Below, in pieces: positions 22,320 through 32,370 of a stretch of DNA of 64,000 nt; within the stretch, counting starts at the first letter, position 1, and the number at the start of each line of letters is the position of its first letter. Source of the DNA: Moniliella sp. 'wahieum'. Lineage: Eukaryota > Basidiomycota > Moniliellomycetes > Moniliellales > Moniliellaceae. The stretch lies in contig RSEE01000096.1 of assembly GCA_003971905.1 (NCBI GenBank), positions 178,570-242,569 on the forward strand. Direction: 5' to 3'. Both the position numbers and the translations under genes were made by a program. Under the pieces are notes generated by a model. That model did no database searches, had not been told where the DNA came from, and saw nothing but the letters and a program-made list of their open reading frames with translations.

Positions 22320-24470
22320 ATGTCACACGCCAGTCGTCTGTTTTTCCCGCCCCTCGAGTGGTTTGTTTTTGTTGGTTGGTGGTTGGCGGCCGCCGGCGCT
22401 GCTTCCCCCCCCACCGCCTCCGCTGCTTCTCCTTCTCCTTTGCCCCCGCACGCCCATGGCTGTCCTTGCGCGCGCCACCCCGCCCCGCCCGCGCGCCCAC
22501 TCCGCCCCCGCCAGGCCCGCTCCTCCGACGCTGCCTCTGGCCACGCCTCCCCCACCACCAGCAACCAGGGCGGCAGTGGCGACGACCCCTCCACCTCCGC
22601 TTCCACCCCCGGCGACAACGGCGGCCAAACCACCTCCCATTCCAACCCCGGCGGCAGTGGCGGCACCACCACCGGTGGCAACGGCGGCAACGGCGGCGGC
22701 GGTACCACCTCCACCAACCAGGGTGGCACCACTACCAATGGTGGTGCCGGCAATGGCGGTACCACCTCCGATCCCTCGCCCACCTCCCGTCCTACATCGG
22801 GCAATGGCAGCGGAAACGGCGGAGGCAACACCTCGGCCAATCCCACTTCGACGGGCAACCCCAATACGCCTACGTCTACGCCTACGCCTACGCCTACGCC
22901 TACGCCTACGCCTACGCCTACGCCCTCCACCTCGCCACCCTCGAGCCCTACGCCAACCACGTCCCCGTCCAACGGGGGCGGCGGAGGCGTTACGCGCAGC
23001 ACAGTCACCACCCAGGTGATCATTACCCCCTCTGAGACCAGCGCCGCTCCTACCCAAACCACCGTCGTTATCTCCACCAGCACGCCGGCGGCACCGACGT
23101 CCACCCAGCAGTCCCTATCCACCTTGTTTGAAACCAGCTCCAGTTCTTCCTTTGTCACGGACACGGTCACTTCCACCTCCCACTCCTCTGAGTACGTTTT
23201 CTTTTCTTTTTTTCTTTTTTTCGTTTCTTTGTTTCTTTCTTGCCTCCTTCGCAGCCCTCTCATCCCTCTGACTTGTCCCATTCCTAGCAGCAGCCCAGCG
23301 AGCACAGGCAAGAGCGTGGTGACCTCAGTCAAACAGGTCACCATTACCTCTTCGCTCGACAATGGCGGCACGACGCTCATCACGTCATCCAGCACGCTTT
23401 ACACGCAGAGCACCGCGACTGGCTCCTCGTCCAACGGCTTCTTCTCCAACCACGGCGCTGTGGGCGGAACGTTTGCCGCGGTGGGCGTAGTGGCGTGCGT
23501 GCTGCTCGGTCTGCTGGTGTGGCTCTTGGTGCGCAAACGCCGGCAGCACCGTATGGACGCAGACATTGTAGCTGCGACAACTGCCGGTGCCGCGGCGACC
23601 CGCCAACCATTTGACGACGACGACGACGATGACTTTGCATTGGAAGATCCTGAGATGAGCGGGCCCGGTGGCGCAAGTACGTCCGACCCACGGTTCGCCT
23701 CGGGCAGCTTGCTCCCGCAACTCGGACCTGGACCCCACGGCGCATACAGCGACTATGGCGCATACACTTCCCCGGGCCGCACGTCCCCTGGCAACCCGCT
23801 CGGCTCGATGACCTACTCCGACTCCCCCGCCGCTCCGTACGGGTACGATCCCTATGCGCTGTACGATCCTGCCGGCGGGCACGGCCCAGGAGGCGCCGCG
23901 ACGGCGGCGGGTGCCGGTCTTGCGGCTGGCGTGGGCGCAGCAGGCGCAACGGGGGTTACGGCCGCAGGATCAGGATCAGGTTCGCAGAGCCATAGCTACC
24001 ACACGCTTTCTGCCGAGGGGGGGTACGCGACGCCAAGTGGGTACCCTGAGCTCGGCGGGGCTTACGGCGCCGCCGCCCCGCACCCACCACCACAAGCGTA
24101 TTACCCTTACCCGTCTCGGGACGGGTACGGTGTGCCGGGCGATACGGCTGCGGGCCAAGCGGCCGGACAGGCGTATGCCGAGCCTCAGGCGTCCTATTCC
24201 ACCCACAGCACCCATGTCGGTCCCACGGCGCCTAGCACGCCTGGCCCACACGCTGCCGGTCTGCCCGTGTCCGTCTCTGTGCCTGGGACTGGGCTCACGC
24301 AGCCCGAGACGGAACTGGCGCCAGGTACGATGTCCTCGATCCCCCCTGATGCGAGGCACATGTACGCCTCGCCGTCGCCTGAGATGGGCTCGGGTCCGAC
24401 CACGCTCGATGCGGCCCATGTCATGTACGAAGATGGAGACTCGTTCACCAAGACGCACGTGTCGGGCTAA
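22320..24470 (+). CDS. Ser/Thr-rich single-pass cell-surface protein
   Basis: About 680 residues if spliced. The start at ATG 22320 gives a hydrophobic N-terminus (FVFVGWWLAAAGAAS) that can serve as a signal peptide. A long low-complexity ectodomain rich in Gly, Ser, Thr and Asn follows, including a Thr-Pro run, then TTQVIITPSETS-type Ser/Thr sequence suited to O-mannosylation. One transmembrane helix (GGTFAAVGVVACVLLGLLVW) is followed by a stop-transfer RKRRQHR and a cytoplasmic region with FDDDDDDDFALEDPEMS and a Gly/Tyr/Pro-rich tail ending at TAA 24470. This matches fungal wall-sensor or Mid2/SKG6-like membrane proteins in layout only. A 96-nt intron (23192-23287, GTACGT...CTAG) has no stop and keeps frame. 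Unlike its neighbours it shows no clear frameshift. Function is inferred from architecture alone. Confidence 0.7.
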   Translation: MSHASRLFFPPLEWFVFVGWWLAAAGAASPPTASAASPSPLPPHAHGCPCARHPAPPARPLRPRQARSSDAASGHASPTTSNQGGSGDDPSTSASTPGDNGGQTTSHSNPGGSGGTTTGGNGGNGGGGTTSTNQGGTTTNGGAGNGGTTSDPSPTSRPTSGNGSGNGGGNTSANPTSTGNPNTPTSTPTPTPTPTPTPTPTPSTSPPSSPTPTTSPSNGGGGGVTRSTVTTQVIITPSETSAAPTQTTVVISTSTPAAPTSTQQSLSTLFETSSSSSFVTDTVTSTSHSSEYVFFSFFLFFVSLFLSCLLRSPLIPLTCPIPSSSPASTGKSVVTSVKQVTITSSLDNGGTTLITSSSTLYTQSTATGSSSNGFFSNHGAVGGTFAAVGVVACVLLGLLVWLLVRKRRQHRMDADIVAATTAGAAATRQPFDDDDDDDFALEDPEMSGPGGASTSDPRFASGSLLPQLGPGPHGAYSDYGAYTSPGRTSPGNPLGSMTYSDSPAAPYGYDPYALYDPAGGHGPGGAATAAGAGLAAGVGAAGATGVTAAGSGSGSQSHSYHTLSAEGGYATPSGYPELGGAYGAAAPHPPPQAYYPYPSRDGYGVPGDTAAGQAAGQAYAEPQASYSTHSTHVGPTAPSTPGPHAAGLPVSVSVPGTGLTQPETELAPGTMSSIPPDARHMYASPSPEMGSGPTTLDAAHVMYEDGDSFTKTHVSG
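22868..22927. repeat. Coding TACGCC hexamer array
   Basis: About nine ACGCCT/TACGCC units inside the ectodomain of the Ser/Thr-rich membrane protein, encoding alternating Thr-Pro. Confidence 0.9.
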
Positions 24471-25728
24471 CGTGCCCCCCCCACCGTGCCCCTTTCTTTT
24501 GTTTGACTTGTTTGTTTCGTTCGGGTTCTTTTCGTTTCCTTTCATTTCGTCTGGGTTCGTCGCGTTGCGTTGCGTTGCGTTGCGTTGCGTTGCGTTGCGT
24601 TGCGTTGCGTTGCGTTGCGTTGCGTTGCGTTGCGTTGCGTTGCGTTGCGTTGCGTTGCGTTGCGTTGCGTTCGTTGCGTTGCGTTGCGTTGCGTTGCGTT
24701 GCGTTGCGTTGCGTTGCGTTGCGTTGCGTTGCGTTGCGTTGCGTTGCGTTGCGTTGCGTTGCGTTGCGTTGCGTTGCGTTGCGTTGCGTTGCGTTGCGTT
24801 GCGTTGCGTTGCGTTGCGTTGCGTTGCGTTGCGTTGCGTTGCGTTGCGTTGCGTTGCATTGGGCGCGACGCACGGTGAACGTTGAAGCTTTGAAGACGCT
24901 TGCCGCTCCCCCTTGGACCACTTGGTTGATCCCGTTACGCTTCTCTTCTGGAACCCGGTGCCGGTGGGTCCCCCGGTACCCCCATCTACCCCCCATCGAC
25001 CCCCCATCGACCTTAAGCCTTACCCTTCCTGGTGCATCTTATGTATTTTCTCTCACCCCCCCCTGCTCTGCTCTCCCCTCCTCCCCATCGCCTACCCCAC
25101 CCTTGCTCATCCACGTCTTTTTTGCGCTGCTGCACTTGCGCTCTTTTTAGTTGGACGGTTGCTCGTGTCACATGTCACATGCCATTCTCTTCTCATTCTC
25201 TCATTCTCCTTTGTCCCATTGTCCCATTGTCCCATCCTCCCATGCTCGGAGCGGCCTGCGTCGGATTGGGTCTGGTCAGTCGGGTCAGGCCCAGGTGGAG
25301 CCCCCAGATGCCGGTGTGGCACGGCGTCCGACGTGGCCAAAGGAGGGTGGACAGACGTAGCAGGCGCAGGGCGCGCTGGCCAGTCCCCCGTTGCATTCAG
25401 CATTCAGCCACTAGCCGCCAAAGCAGGCCGAAACAAACACCTACTTGCTGGGCTGGAGATGCTTACGTACAGGCTGTAGGGGTAGCACACGATGGGCTAT
25501 GCGATGCAGAACATCAAATTTCAAACGACGGCCCCAGGCAGTTTGCCATTTTTACTCGCTAGGATTGGGCAGGCAGGCAGTAGCAGTAGGGTTCGACGCA
25601 CCGCCCTGCACGTCCAGCCTGCAGACGGGAGCCCAGGCCAGCGCCCGAATCACCAGCCCATCCCATCCGCCGTTCCTACTCTTGGCCTCCCGCCTCACAC
25701 CCGCCCTTCCCGTCTCGCCTTTGTCCCC
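24471..25728. other. Spacer with pentamer satellite
   Basis: Begins right after the stop of the surface-protein gene. It holds the 294-bp TGCGT array, then pyrimidine-rich sequence with an octamer run (TTGTCCCA, three copies near 25213-25238). No supported gene; the last ~200 bp are probably promoter and leader of the KH gene. Confidence 0.6.
24562..24855. repeat. (TGCGT)n pentanucleotide satellite, ~59 copies
   Basis: A nearly perfect array of TGCGT units over 294 bp, with a single 4-bp unit (TCGT) near 24671 as the only clear interruption. It starts about 90 bp after the stop codon of the surface-protein gene, so it may be transcribed in its 3' untranslated region. All six frames stay open across it. 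Confidence 0.98.
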
Positions 25729-26831
25729 ATGTCGGCCCACCCGGATGTAGCCATGCCCGATGCGCCCCCCGCCGCTGCTGCTCCCCCCCGCCCCCCCCGC
25801 CGAGCACGCGCGGCAGATTCCTGTGCAACTGCGTGTGCTGCTGCCCTGCTCGGACGCGGCGGCGGTGCTAGGCAAGGGCGGGAGCCAGATCAGTGCGATT
25901 CGGCACGAGAGCGGGGCGCGATTGCGTCTGTCGGCATCGGTACCGGGCAACCCGGACCGGGTGTTGACCGTTTCAGGTATGCTGGACTCGGTGAGTCGCG
26001 CGTTGGGTCTGCTGGTTCGGCAGGTGCATGGCGAGCCGCTCGACACGGCATCTCAGCCTACCTCGCGCGCGTACACGGTGCGCTTGGTGTTGCCCAGTAC
26101 GCGCATGGGTTCGGTCGTAGGCAAGGCGGGGTCCAAGATCAAGTCGATTCAAGATGCTTCAGGAGCACGCGTGCAGGCTTCCGAAACGCCCTTGGCCGGG
26201 AATCAACGTATCTCCATCACGGGTGTTGGCGACGCAGTGCACATTGCCACGTACTACATTGGTCTCCTGCTCGCCGAGACGCACATCGCATCCGCGTCTG
26301 GCCTCCCTACCTCCACTCTTACCCCCAATTCGAACCACGCCAGTACCAATCCCAATCCCAATAGCCCCTACCCCCTTGCGCCGCGGTGGGAGTGCCAACG
26401 GGACAGGGACGGTTGGTGCGCCTGGTGCGTTGGCCCAGCCGCCGCCGGGCGGCCCGCCTCCGCCACACGCGTTCCCACCTCCGTTCCCCGCCTCCACCGG
26501 GCGCGCCGGGCGGAATGGGAATGGGAATGGGAGTCGGGATGCCATTCGGCATGCCGCCACAGCGCGTCAACCTTGCTGTGCCCCCGCCCACGCTGGCCCA
26601 GCAGACGCAGCAACTGTACATCCCCGATGACCTCGTCGGCTCCGTGATCGGCAAGGGCGGAGCGAAGATTAATGAGATTCGGCAAACGTCGGGCACGCAC
26701 ATCAAAATCACCGATCCCTCTGGCGACGCCGAACGCTTGGTCACCGTCACGGGCCCCCATGCCGCGATCCAGATCGCTGTCAATATGCTCCACCAGCGCG
26801 TCGAGGGGAACGCCGCAGGCTCCAGGGATAG
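25729..26831 (+). CDS. Three-KH-domain RNA-binding protein (PCBP/Hek2-like)
   Basis: Binds C- or U-rich RNA; members act in mRNA localisation, stability or telomere-related RNA. The start is ATG 25729 (SAHPDVAMPDAPP). A slip in a C-run near 25795 leads into KH1 (RVLLPCSDAAAVLGKGGSQISAI, GxxG = GKGG). KH2 follows (VRLVLPSTRMGSVVGKAG, GxxG = GKAG, then RISITGVGDAVHIATYYI). A Gly/Met/Pro-rich linker crosses at least one more slip near 26385. KH3 has YIPDDLVGSVIGKGGAKINEI and HIKITDPSGDAERLVTVTG. One G added to the GGGG run near 26812 gives a short basic end and stop TAG 26829-26831; otherwise the frame runs on without sense. All three GxxG loops are intact. No introns seen. Confidence 0.85.
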
Positions 26832-27364
26832 GTGTAAGGGCCGGCGTAAGCTTGCGCTTGGCGTCTGTGGGCTTGCCCCAGCGCTCCTAGGTGCAATTAA
26901 AGCGAGACAGCGCCCCCAAAAATGGATATACTCGTATTGTAAACGTCCACCCGGTCGGAGGGTCGGGGGGTCTGATGGTCTCGCGGTCTGATAGTCTGAT
27001 GGTCTGAGAATCTGACCGTCTCTATACCGGTGGTGGTGTGGGCCTGCGGCCAGGAGAGGGAGGCGGTGTAAGATGGTTCGTACCGCTAATCTGAGCCGTC
27101 GAGTGTGGGACGGCGGAGGCGGCCTCACAGTGGCGAGGAAAAGGCAGTTTTCGTCGGACGCAGTACGCAGGGCAGACGCGCCAACTCCGCCGCGGGGCGG
27201 AACGGCTGGGCAGCCCGCCCGGGCAGGAGGCTGACCTAAGCCCCAGATTTTCGTAGCAGCCGGCTTTTTTTTTTTTTCCGACGGGCCCAAGTCGGACACT
27301 TGGCTCTGTTCCCAGTTCCCAGCCTAGCACCCTCCGTTACCGCCCGAGGGGACCTGCGACGACG
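26832..27364. other. Spacer between KH gene and NOP56
   Basis: No gene. GGTCTGAT-like octamers lie at about 26967-27020 and a T-run at 27268-27279. The last 80 bp before ATG 27365 are presumably promoter and leader of NOP56. Confidence 0.6.
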
Positions 27365-28926
27365 ATGAGCGCCCTCACGCCCACCCACCTCCTCTTTGAG
27401 ACGGCCACCGGGCTCGCCATCTTCAAAACGGCCCAGGGGAGGAGATTGGCAACAAGACGCGGGAGGTGCAGGCGCAAATTGCCGATCTGCACACCTTTTC
27501 CAAAATGGTGACGCTCGTCTCGTTTGCGCCGTTCAAATCGGCCGTCGAGGCATTGCAAGCCTGTCTCGATATCTCCGAGGGCATCGTCGATGACAACCTC
27601 AAGCAGCTGCTCCAGGTCAACTTTGAGAGTGCCAAGGGCGCTGTTGGGCGTATCGGAACGCAACTTGGCCAGCTCGATCGTCGCGGCCACAGGACTGCAG
27701 TGCGACACGGGGGAACGGACGATGGAGCTGCTCCGTGGGATCCGGCTGCACGCCGAGAAGTTGCTCAAGGGGTTGTCGGAGGGCGACCTTGCCAAGGCGC
27801 AGTTGGGCCTCGGCCACTCCTACTCCCGCTCCAAGGTCAAGTTCAACGTCAACCGGTCCGACAACATGATCATCCAGGCGATTGCACTGGTAGACACCCT
27901 GGACAAGGACGTGAATACATTTGCGATGCGTGCGCGCGAGTGGTACGGATGGCATTTCCCCGAGCTGAGCAAGATGGCCCCGGACACGGTCACGTACGCC
28001 AAGTTGGCGCGCTACATTAAGAACAAGGAGGACTTGACCGAGGCCGACCTGGAGCCCTTGGCCGACCTCCTCGGCGGCGACGATACCCTAGCACGAAACA
28101 TTCTCGATGCGTCGCGTGCGTCGATGGGCACCCAATTGTCCCCGATCGACATGAGCACATTTGAAACGTTTGCCGAGCGCGTGGTGACGCTGGGCGAGAG
28201 AGGAAACACATGCACCAGTACTTGGTGGAAAAAATGCACCTTGTCGCCCCCAACTTGTCTGCCCTGCTGGGCGAAGTGATTGGCGCACGGCTCATCTCCC
28301 ACGCCGGATCGTTGACCAACCTGGCCAAGTACCCTGCTTCCACCGTGCAGATTCTCGGCGCGGAAAAGGCCCTGTTCCGTGCACTCAAGACCAAGGGCAA
28401 CACGCCCAAGTATGGCTTGATCTACCATGCTTCCGCCATCCAGCGCGCAGCTCCCAAGAACAAAGGTCGCATGTCCCGTTTCTTGGCCAACAAGATCAGC
28501 ATTGCCTGTCATCGACTGCTTTTCCGACTCGACCACCCTGGCCAACGGCCAGCCGAACGATAAGTTTGGTGCGGTCATGGCCCAGCAGGTGGAAGAGCGT
28601 CTGGAGTTTTACGAGACGGGCAAGCCGCCCGGCAAGAACTCGGACGCCATGCGGCGTGCGATTGATGCGCTCGAGGGCGAAGCGGGGGATCTGTTGATGG
28701 ACGTGGACGAGGAGGAGGAGGAGAGGAGAAGGAGGAGACGGACAAGTCCACCGAGAAGAAGGACAAGAAAGACAAGAAGGAAAAGAAGGAAAAGAAAGAG
28801 AAGAAGGACAAGAAGGACAAGTCCTCCTCCTCGGACAAGAAAAAGTCGAAGGACAAGGAGGCCAAGCTGGACAAGGACAAGAAGAAGGCAGAGAAGAAGG
28901 CTGCCAAGAAGGCCAAGAAGGCGTAG
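27365..28926 (+). CDS. Nop56, box C/D snoRNP core protein
   Basis: Nucleolar core subunit of box C/D snoRNPs that guide rRNA 2'-O-methylation, partner of Nop58, fibrillarin and Snu13. The start [20 protein letters not shown] is the typical Nop56 N-terminus. Next come the coiled-coil region ([38 protein letters not shown]) and the Nop domain ([59 protein letters not shown]). [12 protein letters not shown] segment and a Lys/Asp/Glu-rich tail ending AKKAKKA follow. [12 protein letters not shown] and the N-terminus favour Nop56 over Nop58. Length is about 520 aa versus about 500 in yeast. There is no intron, but about five slips (near 27436, 27635, 28198, 28508 and 28725) break the frame. Each repair restores a family-conserved reading. 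Confidence 0.95.
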
Positions 28927-29543
28927 GGGCTGTGTGTGCTGACCGAGGGCGGCGCAGAGGAGCGGAGGCTGCTCTTGTCTCTGCCACGCACCGATGAGGC
29001 CGGTTGTAATCTGTACCATACCTGCCATCTCATGTGCTTGGCTGGGTGGGGGTGGGTTATCCGCAACGGGGCAAGGGAAGGGTAGGAGCGTGGAGCGGGG
29101 TAAACGGTAGACGCGTGCTCTCGGAGAGGTTGGCTGTACATGTTACAGCGGACAGACAAGCGGCTGGGTCGCAACGCGAGCAGTCGGAGCAACGCGTAGC
29201 GATTGCCAATGGCACCAGCGAGCAGTGGCGCCGTGCCCCGCCGCTGAGCTTATCCAGCCGTCGGCTAAGGCGGCGGAGCAGCGGAGAGAACAGTGGCCCT
29301 GCGCCTCACGCCTCCCCCAGCAGCGGCCCCCCACCAGACAGTGGCGCCGTGCCTCCGCGGGGGCAAGCGCTGTGCGCTGCAATTTCATTTCCTCCCGCTT
29401 CCGCCGCGGGACGGCTGGACGACGCCCCGCCCGCCCCGCCAAGCATCTGCCGCGCCAACCCCGCCGCACCCGCCCCCGCCATCGCCATCGCCATCGCCAT
29501 CGCCACCACCACCACCACCACCACCACCACCACCACCCCCTCC
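28927..29543. other. Spacer upstream of second Sec14-like gene
   Basis: No gene. It ends in CATCGC hexamers (about 29479-29503) and a CCA/CAC trinucleotide run (29503-29536) directly before the ATG at 29544. These would lie in the 5' leader or core promoter. Confidence 0.6.
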
Positions 29544-31505
29544 ATGCCTGCCCGCACGCCTGCCTATGTCCGGCGAGGTATGTCCCCCCTCTGCCGCGTC
29601 CACGCTCACCGCTGCCGGTTGCTGACCCCCCCCCCCCTCCCCCAGAGAACCTCGCGCCCGAGCAGGCCTCTCTTCTCGCCGACCTATGGCGCCTCTTCTT
29701 CGCGGTATGTGCCGTGCCCGCCGACCCCAACGCCCATCCCGCCCCGCCCGGCGGCCCCCCGCCCAAGCCTGGCACCCTCGATGAGCCCGACGGCTTTGTC
29801 CATGGCGACCTGCTTCTCGCCGGGGACAGCCGCGACTTGCGCCTGATCCTCAAGCAGCACGGCGGTCCCAGCTGCGCCGCTTGTTTTGGACTGGCATGGT
29901 GCGTGGCGACCATCCCGATGCCGTCATGCTTCGCTACCTGCGTGCGCGCAAATGGGATGTACACGCGGCGCTCAACTCGATTGGTTCGACAGCACGCTAT
30001 CGCTTGGAGAAGAACGTTGACCAGCTCGTGCGTGAGGGCGAGGAAGGCCTAACTGCCACTGTTGGCGGTCGCAACTTGCTCCAAAAGGGCGTGAGCTTTA
30101 CGCTGGGAAACGCGACGGGTGGCCAACCGATTATTTGGTTCCAAGTAGGCGCTCACTTGGCCTCGTCCCAGACCCAAGCCGAACTCGAGCGTGGCATCAT
30201 CCTCACCCAAGAATGGCTCAACTTGGCCATGCCTCCCGGCTCACCGGAGACGCTTCCCCCCAAGTCCGGATTTCGTGCCGGCAGTGGAACGCAAGGTGGT
30301 CGTCTTCTCCATGTCCTCCTTCACGTTGCGCAACATGGACTGGTGGGCTGTCTTTTTCCTCTGCAACTCGTTGGAGCGATGGTACCCAGAGACCTTGGAG
30401 CGTGTCTACGTCCACAACCCTCCTTGGATTTTCCGTCCGATTTGGGCCATCCTCCGGCCCTTGCTCGATCCCAACATTCGCGACAAGGTCCGCTTGACAA
30501 GTAGCGTCGAGGAAATGGACCTGATTCCTGCCGACCAGGTGCCAGCGGCGTACGTCGAGGGGGGCAAACTGGATGGCTGGAGCTGGAACTGGGACCCTCC
30601 CGCCGTTGCTGCGAGAACACGAGTCGGCGCGAGGCCCTAGGAGGCGACGAGACCGAGGCTCGGTTGCAAGCTGCCTTTGACGAGGCGGTCGTCGCGTTCG
30701 AAGCCGTGACGCGCAAGTGGATCCATCATGTAAAGGAAGCGAGACACGCGCCAGCATCATCTGCTTCCGCCCTGCCTGCCCCGCTCAATCCGACCCAGGT
30801 CGCCGATGGACACAGCAGCGCGGACGATGCCGATGCCGAATCCGAATCTGATCTGGCCGAGACGAGGGAGAACCTGGCCAATGTCACGCTCACCAACACC
30901 GAGCCGCATCCCGCCTCGACACAATCCCAATCCCAATCCCAATCCCAATCTCACACTCCATCCCAATCTCAATCCCAGCCCCACCCCCGCTCCTCTTCGT
31001 CACATGGCCCTGCTTCTACGCTAGCTAAACCTCCAGGGGCGGAAGTGGGCCACCGCGCCAGCACCGGAAGCTTGACGTCGCGCGCGTCCCGCGTCTCGCG
31101 TACCTCACGTACCTCTCGTACCTCCCCGCCTCCCACGCTTCCGCTCAACGCAAACGCAAACGAAAACTAACTGCGCCCGAGGCGTTGGAACGAGCTGCGT
31201 CGCAGCGCGCTCTCGCCGCAACTCAATTGCGCCTCGCATGGCTCCAACTCAAACCGTTCGTAACTGGCATCACCCTCCTCGATCGCACCCACATCATGCG
31301 CGACGATGGTACACTCTCTTGGGCACCCCTCTTTGGCAAGTACTTCCCCGCCCCACCCGCCACACCCGAAACTGGCCCCGAAACCGGCCCTGAAACTACC
31401 CCCGATCCATGCCCCGATTTGAAGTTCAAAGTGTGGGGCCGCCAAGTTTCCCTCCCGGCGCTTCAGCGTCTCTTGCGCCCACGTTCCCCCGCCGAGTCGG
31501 ACTGA
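29544..31505 (+). CDS. Sec14-like CRAL-TRIO phospholipid-transfer protein (copy 2)
   Basis: Paralogue of the 10.2-12.3 kb gene. Exon 1 (29544-29577) encodes MPARTPAYVRR; a 68-nt intron (29578-29645, GTATGT...CCCAG) joins in phase to ENLAPEQASLLADLW. The CRAL-TRIO N-domain shows LRYLRARKWDVHAALN. The lipid-binding domain has ATGGQPIIWFQVG, RKVVVFSMSSFTLRNMDWWA, YPETLERVYVHNPPWIF and LLDPNIRDKVRL. An insert of roughly 150 residues, rich in Ser, Gln and Arg, then separates it from a C-terminal block (LRLAWLQLKPFVTGITLLDR) that matches the end of copy 1 (LELEPYVRGSTLFDR). The stop is TGA 31503-31505. At least four slips (about 29865, 30240, 30610 and 31165). The Ser-Gln run comes from a CAATCC hexamer repeat at 30921-30965. 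The ligand is unknown. Confidence 0.82.
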
Positions 31506-31562
31506 GCCCGCCGCAGCCGGACGTAACCTGACGCAGCCGGACACAGCAATAAGTCTGGCCTT

Positions 31563-31660
31563 GGGTATGTGTCTGTGCCTGCGCCTGTGCCTGTGCCTGC
31601 GCCTGTGCCTGTGGCTATGGGCTATGCCTGTGCCTGTGCCTTGTGCCTTGTGCCTTGGCA
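31563..31660. repeat. GTGCCT hexamer microsatellite
   Basis: Imperfect tandem GTGCCT/GCGCCT units with a GGCTATG interruption near 31613-31626, shifting to TTGTGCC heptamers at the end. Confidence 0.85.
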
Positions 31661-31757
31661 TCCATCCCATCTCTAGTTCCCCGGTCCCCCGCCGCCGGCG
31701 CTATGGCATTGGCTCTGGGCTTTGGCTCTCCCGCTGGCCCAACTCGGGTCTCAGCCC

Positions 31758-31815
31758 GCTGTCCTCTGTCCACTGTCCTCTGCCCTTTGTCCTCTGCCCT
31801 TTGTCCTCCGTCCAG
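31758..31815. repeat. Heptamer tract CTGTCCT
   Basis: In-phase blocks CTGTCCT, CTGTCCA, CTGTCCT, CTGCCCT, TTGTCCT, CTGCCCT, TTGTCCT, CCGTCCA. Confidence 0.85.
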
Positions 31816-32370
31816 GGCAGTGGTAGTGGTTTGACCCAGCCCTTGTCGGCCTGCCCCCCCCCCCTCTCCTGGCGATCCATCCCCCTTTTAACATCGGATC
31901 CGGTCCTACTGCACCACCCGCGCCACGCAGGTTGCGTGCATGGTCTGGTGCACGGGGAGGACCGCTTGCTAGGCATACCCTCTGCTTTGTTTCCCCCCTG
32001 GTTTGGTTGATATGTTGACTACGTTGGCTTGGCCAAGCGTACCCACCCGCTCGTTTTCACTTGTTTTCACCCGCTTTCCCTCGTTTTCCTACCTTTCTTG
32101 CTACTATCCACATGCTATTCTCCAGGGCCAAGCCAGGGCGGCGATAGACGTGTTGGTGGGGCGGCAGAGGCGCGTATAGCATCGGCGATAATCGATAAGG
32201 GGTCGCTAGGTCGCTGGGCAAGCGGGAGTCCAGGAGTGTCACGTGACGGCCACGTAACGAGGCAGCGCAGGAGAGCACTCGGTCCGTCTGCGCCCCCGCA
32301 CCACCATCTCGTGTCGGCGTCTTGTGGTTGCGTCGCGTGTCTTCCCCATCCTCGTCTGCTGCGGGGTGCC

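Larger units (their letters stand above)
31506..32370. other. Spacer with GTGCCT and CTGTCCT repeats
   Basis: No gene. A GTGCCT hexamer run (31563-31660) is followed by a 7-bp CTGTCCT tract (31758-31815). The rest has no feature I can support; the last 200 bp should include the promoter of the PDI gene. Confidence 0.6.

Noticed and set aside
24503-25007. Long ORFs on both strands reading RCVAL and NATQR repeats
   Set aside because: They are translations of the TGCGT satellite. A stop-free 5-bp repeat leaves all frames open, and there is no start context or homologous domain.
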